Positions 7,378-16,668 of a DNA stretch of 64,000 nt are shown piece by piece. The DNA is from an uncultured Draconibacterium sp. (lineage in GTDB: Bacteria > Bacteroidota > Bacteroidia > Bacteroidales > Prolixibacteraceae): positions 1,770,501 to 1,834,500 of the forward strand of contig NZ_OY781365.1 of NCBI RefSeq assembly GCF_963676815.1, written 5' to 3'. A program made the position numbers and the translations under genes. Numbering within the stretch: the stretch's first letter is position 1; the number at the start of each line of letters is the position of its first letter. The notes beneath the pieces are model-generated. The model was not told the origin of the DNA. It saw nothing but the letters and a program-made list of their open reading frames with translations, and ran no database searches.

Positions 7378-8310
7378 TTACTTCACAAACGAAGCTTCAT
7401 TTAAATAATCATAACATTTTTCAACACCTTCAAATTGTGTCATACTTCCGTCTCTGATTCCTTCCAGTTCCACATAGAAACCTTCCAAACCATTTTCGTA
7501 AGCTTTGTTAAAGATGTTTTTAAAGTTCATCATTCCCGACTGGCCTAAAACCGAACGGTCTTTAATATGAAGAACAGGGAATCTGCCGGCATACTTTTCA
7601 AAGTATTCCAACGGATCGTTTGAACCCATTACTGTCCAGTACACGTCCATTTCGAAGAATACCAAATTTGGATCGGTACCATTCAGGAACAGGTCGTAAA
7701 TTACATCGCCAACAGGCATCCAAGGATTACTTGGTTTGTCCTTGTCTTCCGGTTTTACAACACGACCAAATTCCATGTTGTGGTTGTGATAACCAAACTT
7801 AATTCCGGCTGATTTTGCAATTTCACCGGCCTGGTTAAACGATTCGCAAACCACTTTAACCGCATCGTGCGTTGGTACATTTGGCATCATTGGCTGAACC
7901 AAAGTTTTTACACCAAATTTCACGTGGTCTTCAACAGTTTGTTTCCAGAAATCAGCAATTTCGCCCAATTTATCTTTCGTGATGTCACGAGTTGGAGGAT
8001 TTACATGCGATCCTGTAATTTTCAAACCGGCATCATCAGCAAGCTTGCGGTACTCCTCAACAGAATACTCACCCATTTTGCGATCGCGGTAACCCGCCAG
8101 CTCGATGGTGCTGTAACCGATATCTTTTATTTTTTTCAAGCCATTAGGAACGTCGGCATTCAATTCTCGTCCTACCGAGTAAATTTGCAGACCAATTTCC
8201 TTTTTGCCCATGCCCACCATCGAGGCGGCACTGGCAGGCTTCAACGAGCCAGCTACCATGCCTCCGGCAGTTAGCAGACCCATCTTTTTCAAAAATTCTC
8301 TTTTATCCAT
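7378..8310 (-). CDS. Sugar phosphate isomerase/epimerase-like TIM-barrel protein, exported
   Basis: A 310-residue xylose-isomerase-like TIM barrel. The N-terminus (REFLKKMGLLTAGGMVAGSL) is a signal peptide of the Tat-like type, although only one Arg is present in the usual twin-Arg position. Typical barrel strands include KEIGLQIYSVG, IELAGYRD, ITGSHVNPPT and KFGYHNHNMEF, and VFFEMDVYW and LHIKDRS carry likely metal ligands. The family handles keto sugars or inositol derivatives, but the substrate here is unknown. It lies 20 bp downstream of an exported Gfo/Idh/MocA dehydrogenase on the same strand, a common pairing in Bacteroidota sugar catabolism. Confidence 0.87.
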   Translation of the reverse strand: MDKREFLKKMGLLTAGGMVAGSLKPASAASMVGMGKKEIGLQIYSVGRELNADVPNGLKKIKDIGYSTIELAGYRDRKMGEYSVEEYRKLADDAGLKITGSHVNPPTRDITKDKLGEIADFWKQTVEDHVKFGVKTLVQPMMPNVPTHDAVKVVCESFNQAGEIAKSAGIKFGYHNHNMEFGRVVKPEDKDKPSNPWMPVGDVIYDLFLNGTDPNLVFFEMDVYWTVMGSNDPLEYFEKYAGRFPVLHIKDRSVLGQSGMMNFKNIFNKAYENGLEGFYVELEGIRDGSMTQFEGVEKCYDYLNEASFVK

Positions 8311-8330
8311 AAGATTTTTAGTTGGTTGAT

Positions 8331-9737
8331 TTATAGTTTATACGAACCACGATAGTCGTAATCATACAAACGGTGGTTCCATGCTTCTTTATCTGTTCCG
8401 AAGCTATGCGTTGCAGGATTCCACTTAACCGAACGTTGCAATTCAGTAGCCATGTTTCCTAAGCAGCAAGTGATTGCTGTACTTGCACCCACTTCAACAG
8501 GAGCAATTGGTTTTTGTCTTGAACGTACACAAGTGATGAAATCTTCCATATGTGGTGAACTAATCTCGAAACTACCACCACCTTTTGCCTGAGCTTTTTG
8601 CATTTCTTCAAACATCTTTCTGCGCTCTTCAGGTGTAAGGTTTCTCGGACGATTACCTCTCAATTCATCAGGAACTAAGTCTGATTTTGAACAAGCCAGG
8701 TATCCGCGAGCTACTTCAATCCAACCGTCGTCGCCAATAAACTTAATACCTTGTGCATTTGGCATATCTTCCAGGTATGCTTGCTCTGTCATCTCAACAC
8801 CATTCAGGTATTTAAATGTAAGATAGTCTGCACCATCAACTCCTTTAGGAATAATTTCTGCAGGACCAGAACCGTCCATACCAATAGCAGCTTGTGCAAT
8901 ATCAAACATGTGTGCACCCCAGTCGGCGGTAAATCCGTTACCAGTTTCGCGGTACCAACGCCATGCACCCCATAATTTTTCTCTTTCTGCTGGATCAAGA
9001 GAAATAGGAGGACAAAGATCTGAGTGGTAATGAATTTTCGGATCATTTAATGGTCCCATCCAAAGGTTGAAATTCAAATTAGCAGGAACCTGCATTTCTG
9101 GTAAATCAAGCGGTGCTGGTGGGTCACCCACTTTTGCGTAAACTTTGTCGATATGACCAATAGCGCCGCTCTGAACTAATTCAATAGCTTTTTGGAATTC
9201 TTTACTTGAACGTTGTTGGCTACCAACCTGAACAACACGTTTTGTGTCTTTAGCTACGCGAACCATTTTTTCTGCTTCGGCAATAGTAAAAGAAAGCGGT
9301 TTTTGAACATATACATCTTTACCGGCCTGACATGCGTGAATGGTCATTAAAGCGTGCCAGTGGTCAGGTGTACAAACTTCAACTGCATCAATATCTTTAC
9401 GCTCTAGCAGTTCTTCATATTGTTCGTACTTGTCAACACGAGGAGACAATCCAAGGCCTTTTTGCCACTCTTCAACAGTTCGTTTAAAACGCTCTGTTTT
9501 CATGCTGTCAACATCGCAACCTGCAACTACTTCCACTCCCGGAACTGCCGAGAAACTGCGGAAGTCGTTCATTCCTTGTTGTCCAAGACCAATGAAACCC
9601 ATTGTTACTCTGTCGCTTGGTGCAATTTTAACTCCGTTGATTGTCCAACTTGGAAGGATGGTCAAACTGGATAAACCCAGTGCTGAAAGACCTAAGAATT
9701 TCCTTCGATTTAATTGATTTGATTTGTTTGAATCCAT
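8331..9737 (-). CDS. Gfo/Idh/MocA-family oxidoreductase with Tat signal
   Basis: A 468-residue NAD(P)-dependent oxidoreductase. A twin-arginine signal lies in residues 10-30 (NRRKFLGLSALG). The Rossmann fold starts at VTMGFIGLGQQGMNDFR. The catalytic-region motif appears as CTPDHWHALMTIHACQAGKD followed by VQKPLS, the family's EKP variant written QKP. The C-terminal alpha/beta substrate domain contains DWGAHMFDIAQAAIG. Probably acts in the periplasm on a sugar or sugar acid with a tightly held cofactor. Likely the first gene of a two-gene operon with the TIM-barrel protein. Confidence 0.9.
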   Translation of the reverse strand: MDSNKSNQLNRRKFLGLSALGLSSLTILPSWTINGVKIAPSDRVTMGFIGLGQQGMNDFRSFSAVPGVEVVAGCDVDSMKTERFKRTVEEWQKGLGLSPRVDKYEQYEELLERKDIDAVEVCTPDHWHALMTIHACQAGKDVYVQKPLSFTIAEAEKMVRVAKDTKRVVQVGSQQRSSKEFQKAIELVQSGAIGHIDKVYAKVGDPPAPLDLPEMQVPANLNFNLWMGPLNDPKIHYHSDLCPPISLDPAEREKLWGAWRWYRETGNGFTADWGAHMFDIAQAAIGMDGSGPAEIIPKGVDGADYLTFKYLNGVEMTEQAYLEDMPNAQGIKFIGDDGWIEVARGYLACSKSDLVPDELRGNRPRNLTPEERRKMFEEMQKAQAKGGGSFEISSPHMEDFITCVRSRQKPIAPVEVGASTAITCCLGNMATELQRSVKWNPATHSFGTDKEAWNHRLYDYDYRGSYKL

Positions 9738-9855
9738 AGGTTTAGATTTTTATTAGTGATCAAATATTTTTCAAAATTCGACACAAGATAATTTAATTTG
9801 TCAAAAAGACGCAATGAAAGTGTTAAAAAACTATTTCTATTACAGTAAGTTTAAA

Positions 9856-10284
9856 TTAATCCGTGGTTTTAATTGAAAAAAGAAACTCCTGAACCGGAGA
9901 TTTAAGGTCTTGAATATCTGAATAATATATTGTTTCAACATCATCACACCCCGCAACCATTGCTGACAAGTTGTTTTTAGCACCTGTTCGAAAAAGACAC
10001 AACACCGGCTTCCCCATTTCAACAGCTCTGCCAATTTCGTAACCAACCCCCATTGATACGGCAGTTACTTCTGCAACAATTACATCCGAACGCTGCAGCC
10101 ATTCCATATCTCGATCGTGAATAAACTTATCGTTCGGGCCGTCGTCGCCATCACTGGTTAAATTCAAATCGCCAACATGCTCAGTAAGTACCTGCCCGTA
10201 GGTTTTTAGAAATTCGATAATTTTTTCATACAACGCGGCATCTTGTCTTCCTCCACGTATTGAGCCGGCAAAATAAATTTTCAT
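9856..10284 (-). CDS. DNPH1/RCL-like 2'-deoxynucleoside 5'-monophosphate N-glycosidase
   Basis: A 142-residue member of the nucleoside 2-deoxyribosyltransferase superfamily. It closely follows the animal DNPH1 (RCL) pattern: GSIRGGR at 7-13, the HDRDMEWLQRSDVIVAEVT block at 56-74, and GVGYEIGRAV at 79-88, in which E83 would be the nucleophilic glutamate. DNPH1 cleaves the N-glycosidic bond of deoxynucleotides such as 5-hydroxymethyl-dUMP, so a nucleotide-pool sanitising role is plausible. It is 2 bp downstream of a mechanosensitive channel gene, with no obvious functional link. Confidence 0.85.
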   Translation of the reverse strand: MKIYFAGSIRGGRQDAALYEKIIEFLKTYGQVLTEHVGDLNLTSDGDDGPNDKFIHDRDMEWLQRSDVIVAEVTAVSMGVGYEIGRAVEMGKPVLCLFRTGAKNNLSAMVAGCDDVETIYYSDIQDLKSPVQEFLFSIKTTD

Positions 10285-10286
10285 AC

Positions 10287-11249
10287 TTATTCAGAAGTTT
10301 TTAGGTTTTGTTGCTCGTTTACAGGGTTGTCTTTTCCATCGCCTTTTTCAAAAACCACTCGTGTGCGTGGTAAACTCTCCGGGTAATTTTTCTGTATAAA
10401 TTCAATCATCTTTTCGCGAATAAAAACACGCAGATCCCATGCAGTTGGGGAGTCTTTGGCACTCATCAAAGCTCGTATTTCTACTCCAAATTCTTTAGCA
10501 TCGGTTACCTGTAGTACATTAACTTTTTTGTCCCACAACGAAGTACTGTTTAGCAAACGCGTTAATTCTTCGCGCAACGCATCAAACGATACATGGTAAT
10601 CGGTATATAAAAACACTGTTCCAAGAATATCGGAAGAACTACGTGTCCAGTTCTGAAAAGGTTTTTCGAAAAAGTAAGTTGATGGTACCACCAACCGGCG
10701 CTGATCCCAGATTTTTACCACAACATAGGTAAGTGTAATCTCTTCAATTCTTCCCCATTCATTTTCTATTATCACTACATCGTCGATACGAATGGGTTGA
10801 GTAATTGCAATTTGCAAACCGGCCAGCACGGTTGCAATTAATTTTTGTGCTGCAAAACCAATAATAATACCTGCAACACCCGCCGATGCAAAAAGACTGA
10901 TTCCCAGCTGCCTTACCCCATCGAATAACATTAACGAAGCTCCGATTGATATTAAAACAATCATGAAATAAATGATGCTTTCCATAATGTTAAACTGCGT
11001 GAGAAACTTACGCTGACGTAAATTATCTTCTTTTGAGGTATCAAATTTTGAAAGGACTACTTTTTTAGACGCGCGAAGCACAGCAATTGATGCCCAGGCA
11101 ATACTTATAATTAGTAAAATTGATCCGATTTTATCAAAAGTATCAAACCAATCGGGATCGACTAATTCTCGTTTTTCAACAAAAATTTTGAGAAAAACGG
11201 CCAAAAGCAATAAACAAAATGGAATGATAAATTTTATAATTCTCTTCAT
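10287..11249 (-). CDS. MscS-family mechanosensitive ion channel
   Basis: A 320-residue inner-membrane channel with about four N-terminal helices. The pore-lining helix is LFASAGVAGIIIGFAAQKLI, rich in Gly and Ala as in MscS TM3. The beta domain follows (IRIDDVVIIENEWGRIEEIT) and then the alpha/beta vestibule. It releases solutes on hypo-osmotic shock. It lies downstream of a second, distinct MscS paralogue and upstream of the DNPH1-like gene; all three appear to be one transcription unit. Confidence 0.9.
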   Translation of the reverse strand: MKRIIKFIIPFCLLLLAVFLKIFVEKRELVDPDWFDTFDKIGSILLIISIAWASIAVLRASKKVVLSKFDTSKEDNLRQRKFLTQFNIMESIIYFMIVLISIGASLMLFDGVRQLGISLFASAGVAGIIIGFAAQKLIATVLAGLQIAITQPIRIDDVVIIENEWGRIEEITLTYVVVKIWDQRRLVVPSTYFFEKPFQNWTRSSSDILGTVFLYTDYHVSFDALREELTRLLNSTSLWDKKVNVLQVTDAKEFGVEIRALMSAKDSPTAWDLRVFIREKMIEFIQKNYPESLPRTRVVFEKGDGKDNPVNEQQNLKTSE

Positions 11250-11269
11250 ATAAACTAGTTGAAATAAAA

Positions 11270-12115
11270 TTATTTTGCCTGATCGACAGTGCTTTTAATA
11301 TGTATATCGCGTTGTGGAAAAGGAATTTGAACGCCGTGTTTCCGAAACTCATCATCGATAGCGTAGCGCAATTCGCTTTTCGTATTTTCTACATAAAATG
11401 ATTCGCGCACCCAAAAGAAAACCTGAAACTCGAGTGCCGAGTCGCCAAAATTATTGAAGCGCACAAAAGGTTTTGGTTGCGTTGACACATTTCCGTTTTT
11501 TGCTGCACAATCGAGCAGGATTTTAGTCACCAGCTTTGTATCCGATCCGTAGGCTACACCTACATCAACCGAAAAACGGGTGTTGTAATCCATCTGGCTC
11601 CAATTAATTATTTTATCGTTTACAAATTTTGAGTTAGGAACCACCAAAATAATATCGTCGCGCGTTTTTAGCCGCGATGTGCGCAGCCCGATATGGATAA
11701 CGCGCCCAACTGTACCATCCTCCAATTGAATAACATCGTTTATTTGCAGGTTTCGCTCAACCAATAAAACAATGCCCGATGCCAAATCGCTGAACAGCTG
11801 CTGAATACCAAAACCTACACCAACCAACAGGGCGGTAATACTTGCCAGCAGCACCGATACTTTCAGGCCCGACGACTCCAAAAGAAAAATGATGATAATA
11901 ACCCAAACTACATAACGCAATATCAGGTAAATAGACCAATACGAGCGTCGCTCTGCTTCCTGCTTATTAATGAAGCGTTTAAAAAAGCGGCGTGTAATTT
12001 TCAGGGCAATTAACGTGATCAGAATAACAATCAGGATCAGAAAGATGTTGTAAACGGTTATTGTAAAATCTCCGCTATTGTATAATTCTTTATTCAAAAT
12101 TTCTTTAAAGGTCAT
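11270..12115 (-). CDS. MscS-family mechanosensitive ion channel
   Basis: A 281-residue small-conductance channel with about three membrane helices. TM3 is VLLASITALLVGVGFGIQQL, and the beta domain starts at LQINDVIQLEDGTVGRVIHI, followed by TRDDIILVVPNSKFV. Length is close to that of E. coli MscS (286). First gene of the three-gene unit with another MscS and the DNPH1-like hydrolase. The two channel genes differ in sequence, so they are not a recent duplication. Confidence 0.92.
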   Translation of the reverse strand: MTFKEILNKELYNSGDFTITVYNIFLILIVILITLIALKITRRFFKRFINKQEAERRSYWSIYLILRYVVWVIIIIFLLESSGLKVSVLLASITALLVGVGFGIQQLFSDLASGIVLLVERNLQINDVIQLEDGTVGRVIHIGLRTSRLKTRDDIILVVPNSKFVNDKIINWSQMDYNTRFSVDVGVAYGSDTKLVTKILLDCAAKNGNVSTQPKPFVRFNNFGDSALEFQVFFWVRESFYVENTKSELRYAIDDEFRKHGVQIPFPQRDIHIKSTVDQAK

Positions 12116-12242
12116 AACTCTTTTATCAAAATAAAATTGGAGTTAGAAATGTACTAAAATCTTGCTGATGAGAAAAGTTTTTGGGGTTGATTGATTTAGT
12201 TTTATATAATAGAACAACAACAACACACTGGTATAGTTGAAA

Positions 12243-12277
12243 AAAAAGGAGGTCTTTTTTTGAAAAACCTCCTTTTT
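12243..12277 (-). terminator. Terminator of the processing protease gene
   Basis: Stem AAAAAGGAGGT/ACCTCCTTTTT, followed on the minus strand by seven T; it starts 20 bp after the protease stop codon. Confidence 0.75.
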
Positions 12278-12296
12278 AACGTAACAGAAACAAATC

Positions 12297-13964
12297 TTAA
12301 TTCATTCCAACTACCAACCCAGGCTTAAAATAAGCTGCATATGCAGTTTCTGAATGCAGGGCATCTATTGTTTTTTTAATTCCTTTATCATCGTTAATCG
12401 ATGCTCTTATCGATCCCTTTTGATAATAGAAGCGCGAAACAATTTCGCTTTCAAGCAGCTCGCTGATTTCGGGTCTGAATACCGACAAATCTTTATCCAA
12501 ATCCGGCTCTATTTTGGCTGCCAGTGCATCGAACTCTTCCTTGGCCAAATCGTAATATTTTTCCTGTTTTGCAGTTTCCAGCAATTCTTTCAAATCGTCT
12601 TGCGATGCCGATTCGTATTTAAAATCGCTTTGCTCAACAAAATCGGCAAACTGATTGTAAATATCGTCGGTAATCGAAAATGCTTCCGGCTGCGGTATAC
12701 TTTCGTTTTCGTTTGAATATTTTGTAGCAAAATCAAAAATCATAAAACGTGTAACCAGCTCAATACTTAAACTACTTAGCTTGTCGCCTTCAATTTTCAC
12801 ATCCGGAACTACTCCGCCACCATCATAAACTTTACGGCCTTTTTTGGTCGTAAATTCCGTAATCAGCGAATCAGGAACATGCCCAACACTGCCGTCTTCG
12901 TTGCGGTGCGAATAATCCAACGCCTGAATACAACGTCCACTCGGAATGTAATATTTAGCAGTGGTAACTTTCAGTTTTGTATTGTAGCTTAAATCGCGTG
13001 TGGTTTGTACCAATCCTTTTCCGAATGTGCGTGTACCTACAATAATTCCGCGGTCGAGATCCTGAATAGCTCCTGAAACAATTTCGGATGCCGATGCCGA
13101 TCCGCTGTTTACCAAAACGGCAATTTTCATAGTGGTATCCAAAGGTTCGGAAGTTGCTTTATATACTTTGTCCCATTGTTTTACCTTACCACGAGTGCTT
13201 ACAATTTCTTCGCCTTTCGGCACAAAGAAGTTTACAATTTTTACGGCTTCAACCAGCAATCCACCAGGGTTGCCACGCAAGTCGAGGATCAATCCGTCAG
13301 GGTTGTTTTCTTTCAATTCGAGAAAAGCTTTTTTTACATCGTTGCTACAGTTGGCCGTAAAGCTCGACAGGCGAATATATGCCGTGTTCTGATCAACCAT
13401 TCCATAATATGGTACAGCATCGATACTGATTTTTTCGCGAATCACATCAACTGTAAACGGCTTTTTCGTTCCGGGACGTTGCAATTTTATGGTAACAGGC
13501 TTGTTGGCCGGGCCTTTCAATAACGAACTTACGTCTTCGGTGCTCATTTCCTTGGTATCTTTTCCAGCTACCTCCAGAATAATGTCTCCTGCTTTTATGC
13601 CAAATTTCTGTGCCGGAAAACCTTCATAAGGTTCAGCAATTACAATGTTCTCGTTCTGTTTACTGATCAAAGCACCAATTCCTGCATATTCGCCGGTAGT
13701 CATAAAACGGAAATCTTCCATCTGATCTTCCGAAATGTAATTGGTATACGGATCAAGCGATGACAACATTTTATCGATACTGGTTTTAACCAGGTCGTTT
13801 GGGTTTACCTCATCCACGTAAAACATGTTCAACTCGCGAAACAAAGTATGGTAAATATCCAGGTTCTTTGCAATCTCAAAATTCTTCTCGTCGCGGGTAA
13901 AGCTAAAAAAGCTTATACCTATTACCGCAACAATTGTTATTCCTATTAATAATCTTCTCTTCAT
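12297..13964 (-). CDS. C-terminal processing protease, S41 family with PDZ domain
   Basis: A 555-residue periplasmic serine protease. A signal anchor covers residues 4-22. The cap and PDZ regions span about 85-175 (YAGIGALI, KAGDIILEV). The S41 core includes GLILDLRGNPGG (224-235). The catalytic Ser-Lys dyad is S291 in NSGSASASE and K316 in TFGKGLVQ, with the 25-residue spacing seen in Tsp/CtpA. It trims or degrades envelope proteins from their C-termini. Monocistronic with its own terminator. Confidence 0.93.
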   Translation of the reverse strand: MKRRLLIGITIVAVIGISFFSFTRDEKNFEIAKNLDIYHTLFRELNMFYVDEVNPNDLVKTSIDKMLSSLDPYTNYISEDQMEDFRFMTTGEYAGIGALISKQNENIVIAEPYEGFPAQKFGIKAGDIILEVAGKDTKEMSTEDVSSLLKGPANKPVTIKLQRPGTKKPFTVDVIREKISIDAVPYYGMVDQNTAYIRLSSFTANCSNDVKKAFLELKENNPDGLILDLRGNPGGLLVEAVKIVNFFVPKGEEIVSTRGKVKQWDKVYKATSEPLDTTMKIAVLVNSGSASASEIVSGAIQDLDRGIIVGTRTFGKGLVQTTRDLSYNTKLKVTTAKYYIPSGRCIQALDYSHRNEDGSVGHVPDSLITEFTTKKGRKVYDGGGVVPDVKIEGDKLSSLSIELVTRFMIFDFATKYSNENESIPQPEAFSITDDIYNQFADFVEQSDFKYESASQDDLKELLETAKQEKYYDLAKEEFDALAAKIEPDLDKDLSVFRPEISELLESEIVSRFYYQKGSIRASINDDKGIKKTIDALHSETAYAAYFKPGLVVGMN

Positions 13965-14216
13965 AATCTTTTCTTTCTAAAATCACTGTCTGCACATTTG
14001 CATCGAACTGCCAAAAGTAACAAATCTTGCCTGATATCAGTAACGCATGCAGGCAAACCGTTACGTTAAATTATATTAAAACCAATCGTTTATGTTGTTG
14101 CTTTAACATTTTTGATGCCAAAAAGTTAATTGCCGTTAAAATTTGTGGCGCGTTAAACCATTCCTGAACATCACCGTCAAAGTACCCGAAAACGAAACAA
14201 TTAAATTTTTACAATC

Positions 14217-14705
14217 ATGAAAACAAGAATTTTAAGTTTAGCGCTAATTGCGGTATTTGCAATTTCGGTAACGGCAATGGCACAGCAGCCCGAGCGCAAA
14301 AAAAGAACACCTGAGCAACGTGAGATGATGGCCAAACGTTTCGACAGAGAAAAAGCCCGTTCCAATGACTTTTTTACCGAAGAACAACAGGCAAAACTTA
14401 AGGAGCTTCGCCTTGAATCGGCCAAAGAAATTCAACCATTAAGAAATGAACTAAATGAGTTGAGAGCCAAACAACAAACACTTTCAACTGCTGAAAAAGC
14501 AGACATGAAAGCTATTGAAGGAAACATTGAAAAAATGGCTGATGTGCAGGCTGAAATACAAAAAATAAGAGCAGCTCAGCACCAGGAAATCCGTTCGATG
14601 CTAAGCGATGAGCAACGCATTAAATTCGATGAAATGAGAAAAGGAAGGGACAGAGATTTTGACAGAGAACCAACTGGCCGTGATCGTTTTAAACACGGTG
14701 CTTAG
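14217..14705 (+). CDS. Spy/CpxP-like periplasmic protein
   Basis: A 162-residue secreted protein with a signal peptide ending at AMAQQ (residue 24). The rest is charged helix with two LTxxQ-like segments: FFTEEQQAKLKELRLE (about 52-67) and MLSDEQRIKFDEMRK (about 128-142). That arrangement matches Spy/CpxP-type periplasmic chaperone and sensor-antagonist proteins. Monocistronic and followed by a strong terminator. The specific stress response is unknown. Confidence 0.75.
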   Translation: MKTRILSLALIAVFAISVTAMAQQPERKKRTPEQREMMAKRFDREKARSNDFFTEEQQAKLKELRLESAKEIQPLRNELNELRAKQQTLSTAEKADMKAIEGNIEKMADVQAEIQKIRAAQHQEIRSMLSDEQRIKFDEMRKGRDRDFDREPTGRDRFKHGA

Positions 14706-14727
14706 CGGTTAATAGATAGATGTTTTG

Positions 14728-14757
14728 AGCCGGCAATTAAGTTTGCCGGCTTTTTTT
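14728..14757 (+). terminator. Intrinsic terminator of the Spy-like gene
   Basis: Perfect GC-rich stem AGCCGGCAA/TTGCCGGCT followed by seven T. Confidence 0.85.
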
Positions 14758-14859
14758 ATGCTTACTTACCGATAAATAACCCCGGTTTAACGAAATAATT
14801 TCTTGGTTTTGCCATGTTTGCAATAATTTGCATTGTATTTATAAACCAAACAAAATGTC

Positions 14860-15573
14860 ATGAAAAGCATTATCTACATTCTCACTGGTATTTTTTTAGC
14901 TCTCGGTACATCTTCGTGCCTGTTTCAGTCAACCGTAAAAGGCAATGGTAACGTAACCACCGAAGAACGCAATCTTGAAGATTTTAACGAATTAAATGTA
15001 AGTCGCGGAATGAACGTTTACGTTACTATGGGAAACGATTACAAAGTGCTTGTTGAAGCTGATGAAAACCTGCACAATAGTATTGTTACCGAGTTGCAAG
15101 GAGACGAACTGCGCATAAAAGCAATCGACATCATTCGCAATGCAACCAGCTTAAAAGTGTATGTTACACTTCCCCGGCTTGTAGCTGCAAAATCATCGTC
15201 GGGCAGTAACGTATTTTCCGAAAATACCTTAAACGTTAACGATATTGTTCTTTCGGCTTCATCGGGTGCCAACTTACGATTTTCGCTTGAAGCCAATGAC
15301 GTGACTGCCAAAGCCAGCTCAGGATCGAATATTTTCCTCGATGGCAATGCTGCTTCAATAAATGCTAAAGCCAGTTCAGGATCGAATATAAAAGCCGGCG
15401 ATTTAAAAGCAAAAGCAGCCAGTGCCCATGTTAGTAGTGGTGCAAATATTTGGCTCAACACCGAAAACCAACTGGAAGCAGATGCCAGCAGCGGTGGAAA
15501 TGTGTTCTATATCGGAAACCCATCAACGACCAATATTAATAAATCGTCGGGCGGAAATGTGATAAAAAATTAG
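14860..15573 (+). CDS. Head GIN domain (DUF2807) lipoprotein
   Basis: A 237-residue lipoprotein; the lipobox is LGTSSC (Cys20). The DUF2807 head-GIN fold is a short-strand beta-helix. Repeats of about 18-20 residues carry SSGSN or SSGAN at each turn (SSGSNVFS, SSGSNIFL, SSGSNIKA, SSGANIWL, SSGGNVFY). The family is described as putative auto-transporter-adhesin-like, but its role is not established. A paralogue follows immediately on the same strand. Confidence 0.85.
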   Translation: MKSIIYILTGIFLALGTSSCLFQSTVKGNGNVTTEERNLEDFNELNVSRGMNVYVTMGNDYKVLVEADENLHNSIVTELQGDELRIKAIDIIRNATSLKVYVTLPRLVAAKSSSGSNVFSENTLNVNDIVLSASSGANLRFSLEANDVTAKASSGSNIFLDGNAASINAKASSGSNIKAGDLKAKAASAHVSSGANIWLNTENQLEADASSGGNVFYIGNPSTTNINKSSGGNVIKN

Positions 15574-15640
15574 CTACAACTGTAACTTTCCGTTTTTGCC
15601 AGCGTCATTTCAACAGTCTCAATTCAAAAAACAAAAAATA

Positions 15641-16360
15641 ATGCACATGAAAACATTCGCAAAAATTTTATTCCTGTTTATGATTGCCGTTACCAGCTGC
15701 GGAACAGTACTTGCCGGTAACCGCGACGAAACTCAAACGCGCCAGGTCAGTGGTTTTAATGCCATTAAAGTCTCAACCGGAATCGACTTATACCTGACAA
15801 TGGGCGACGCCGAAGAGGTAACAGTTGTTGCCGACGATGATATTATTAATGATTTGAAAACCGAAGTTGAAGGCGGAACACTAAAAATATACATGAAGCG
15901 CCGCAACTGGTTTAACTGGGGCAGTGGTAACGAAACCAGAAAAGTTTATGTAACTGTAAAAGAGCTAAACGAACTGTCGGCATCATCGGGTTCCGATGTA
16001 GAATCGACAAATACTTTGGAAGGCGAATCGCTGGATGTTAGCTGCAGCAGTGGTTCCGATTTAAAAATAGAAGTATTTTACAAAAATCTGTCGGTTGATA
16101 CCAGCAGTGGCAGCGATGCAAAACTACGTGGAAAAGTAAAAACACTGCGCGTTGGTGCCAGCAGTGGCTCGGATGTTAAAGCCGGCGACCTTGAATCGGT
16201 AATTTGTTATGCCAACGCAAGTAGCGGATCGGATATTACCGTAAGCGTTAGCAGCGAACTTTATGCCGATGCCAGCAGTGGCTCAGACATTAACTACCAC
16301 GGCAGCCCCGAAATTAGAGAAATTGACGAATCGAGCGGTGGCGATGTTAGCCAACGATAA
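15641..16360 (+). CDS. Head GIN domain (DUF2807) protein, paralogue of the upstream gene
   Basis: The frame extends upstream to 15596, but the first plausible signal peptide starts at the ATG at 15641 or 15647 (MKTFAKILFLFMIAVTS), so 15641 is used. A Cys in VTSCGTVLAG may be a lipidation site. The mature part is a DUF2807 beta-helix whose turns read SSGSD (SSGSDVES, SSGSDLKI, SSGSDAKL, SSGSDVKAG, SSGSDITV, SSGSDINY). The upstream paralogue uses SSGSN at the same positions. Probably co-transcribed with it and closed by the terminator at 16445-16478. Confidence 0.85.
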   Translation: MHMKTFAKILFLFMIAVTSCGTVLAGNRDETQTRQVSGFNAIKVSTGIDLYLTMGDAEEVTVVADDDIINDLKTEVEGGTLKIYMKRRNWFNWGSGNETRKVYVTVKELNELSASSGSDVESTNTLEGESLDVSCSSGSDLKIEVFYKNLSVDTSSGSDAKLRGKVKTLRVGASSGSDVKAGDLESVICYANASSGSDITVSVSSELYADASSGSDINYHGSPEIREIDESSGGDVSQR

Positions 16361-16444
16361 TTCTTAGAACGCTGACAACACGGATCAAACTGATTTTCGC
16401 AGAATATATTTGGTCTGTCAAAAGAATTTTTCAATTGATAAATA

Positions 16445-16478
16445 AAAATCCCGGAGATATTTCTTCGGGATTTTATTT
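16445..16478 (+). terminator. Intrinsic terminator after the head GIN pair
   Basis: Stem AAAATCCCG/CGGGATTTT with a 12-base loop and a T-rich tail. Confidence 0.75.
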
Positions 16479-16668
16479 TTAACCCAGGTTCTAAAAATTT
16501 TTTCAACCCTCAGTTTTCGGGAAATTGATGGTTATCTTTTTTGTTTTCTGCACAAACCATCCTATTCTGCGTCATCTGCGTTCACATTGGCGGTAGGTTC
16601 CGCCTTTTTTCCTGTCTGTTAATTTCTTAATTCAATAGAAACCATATTTTTGCGTTGTATTAGTTGGG
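16479..16668. other. Intergenic region with a -7 promoter element
   Basis: Mostly featureless. TATTTTTG at 16645-16652 fits the Bacteroidota -7 box and lies 17 bp before the DUF5723 start; no well-placed -33 TTG was seen. Confidence 0.4.

Noticed and set aside
7867..8274. A 135-codon plus-strand frame opposite the TIM-barrel gene
   Set aside because: No recognisable motif, and it lies wholly within a conserved gene on the other strand.
16398..16571. Inverted words CGCAGAAT (16398-16405) and ATTCTGCG (16564-16571) as a possible insertion element
   Set aside because: Only 8 bp match, with no coding sequence between and a terminator in the interval; probably chance or a decayed repeat.
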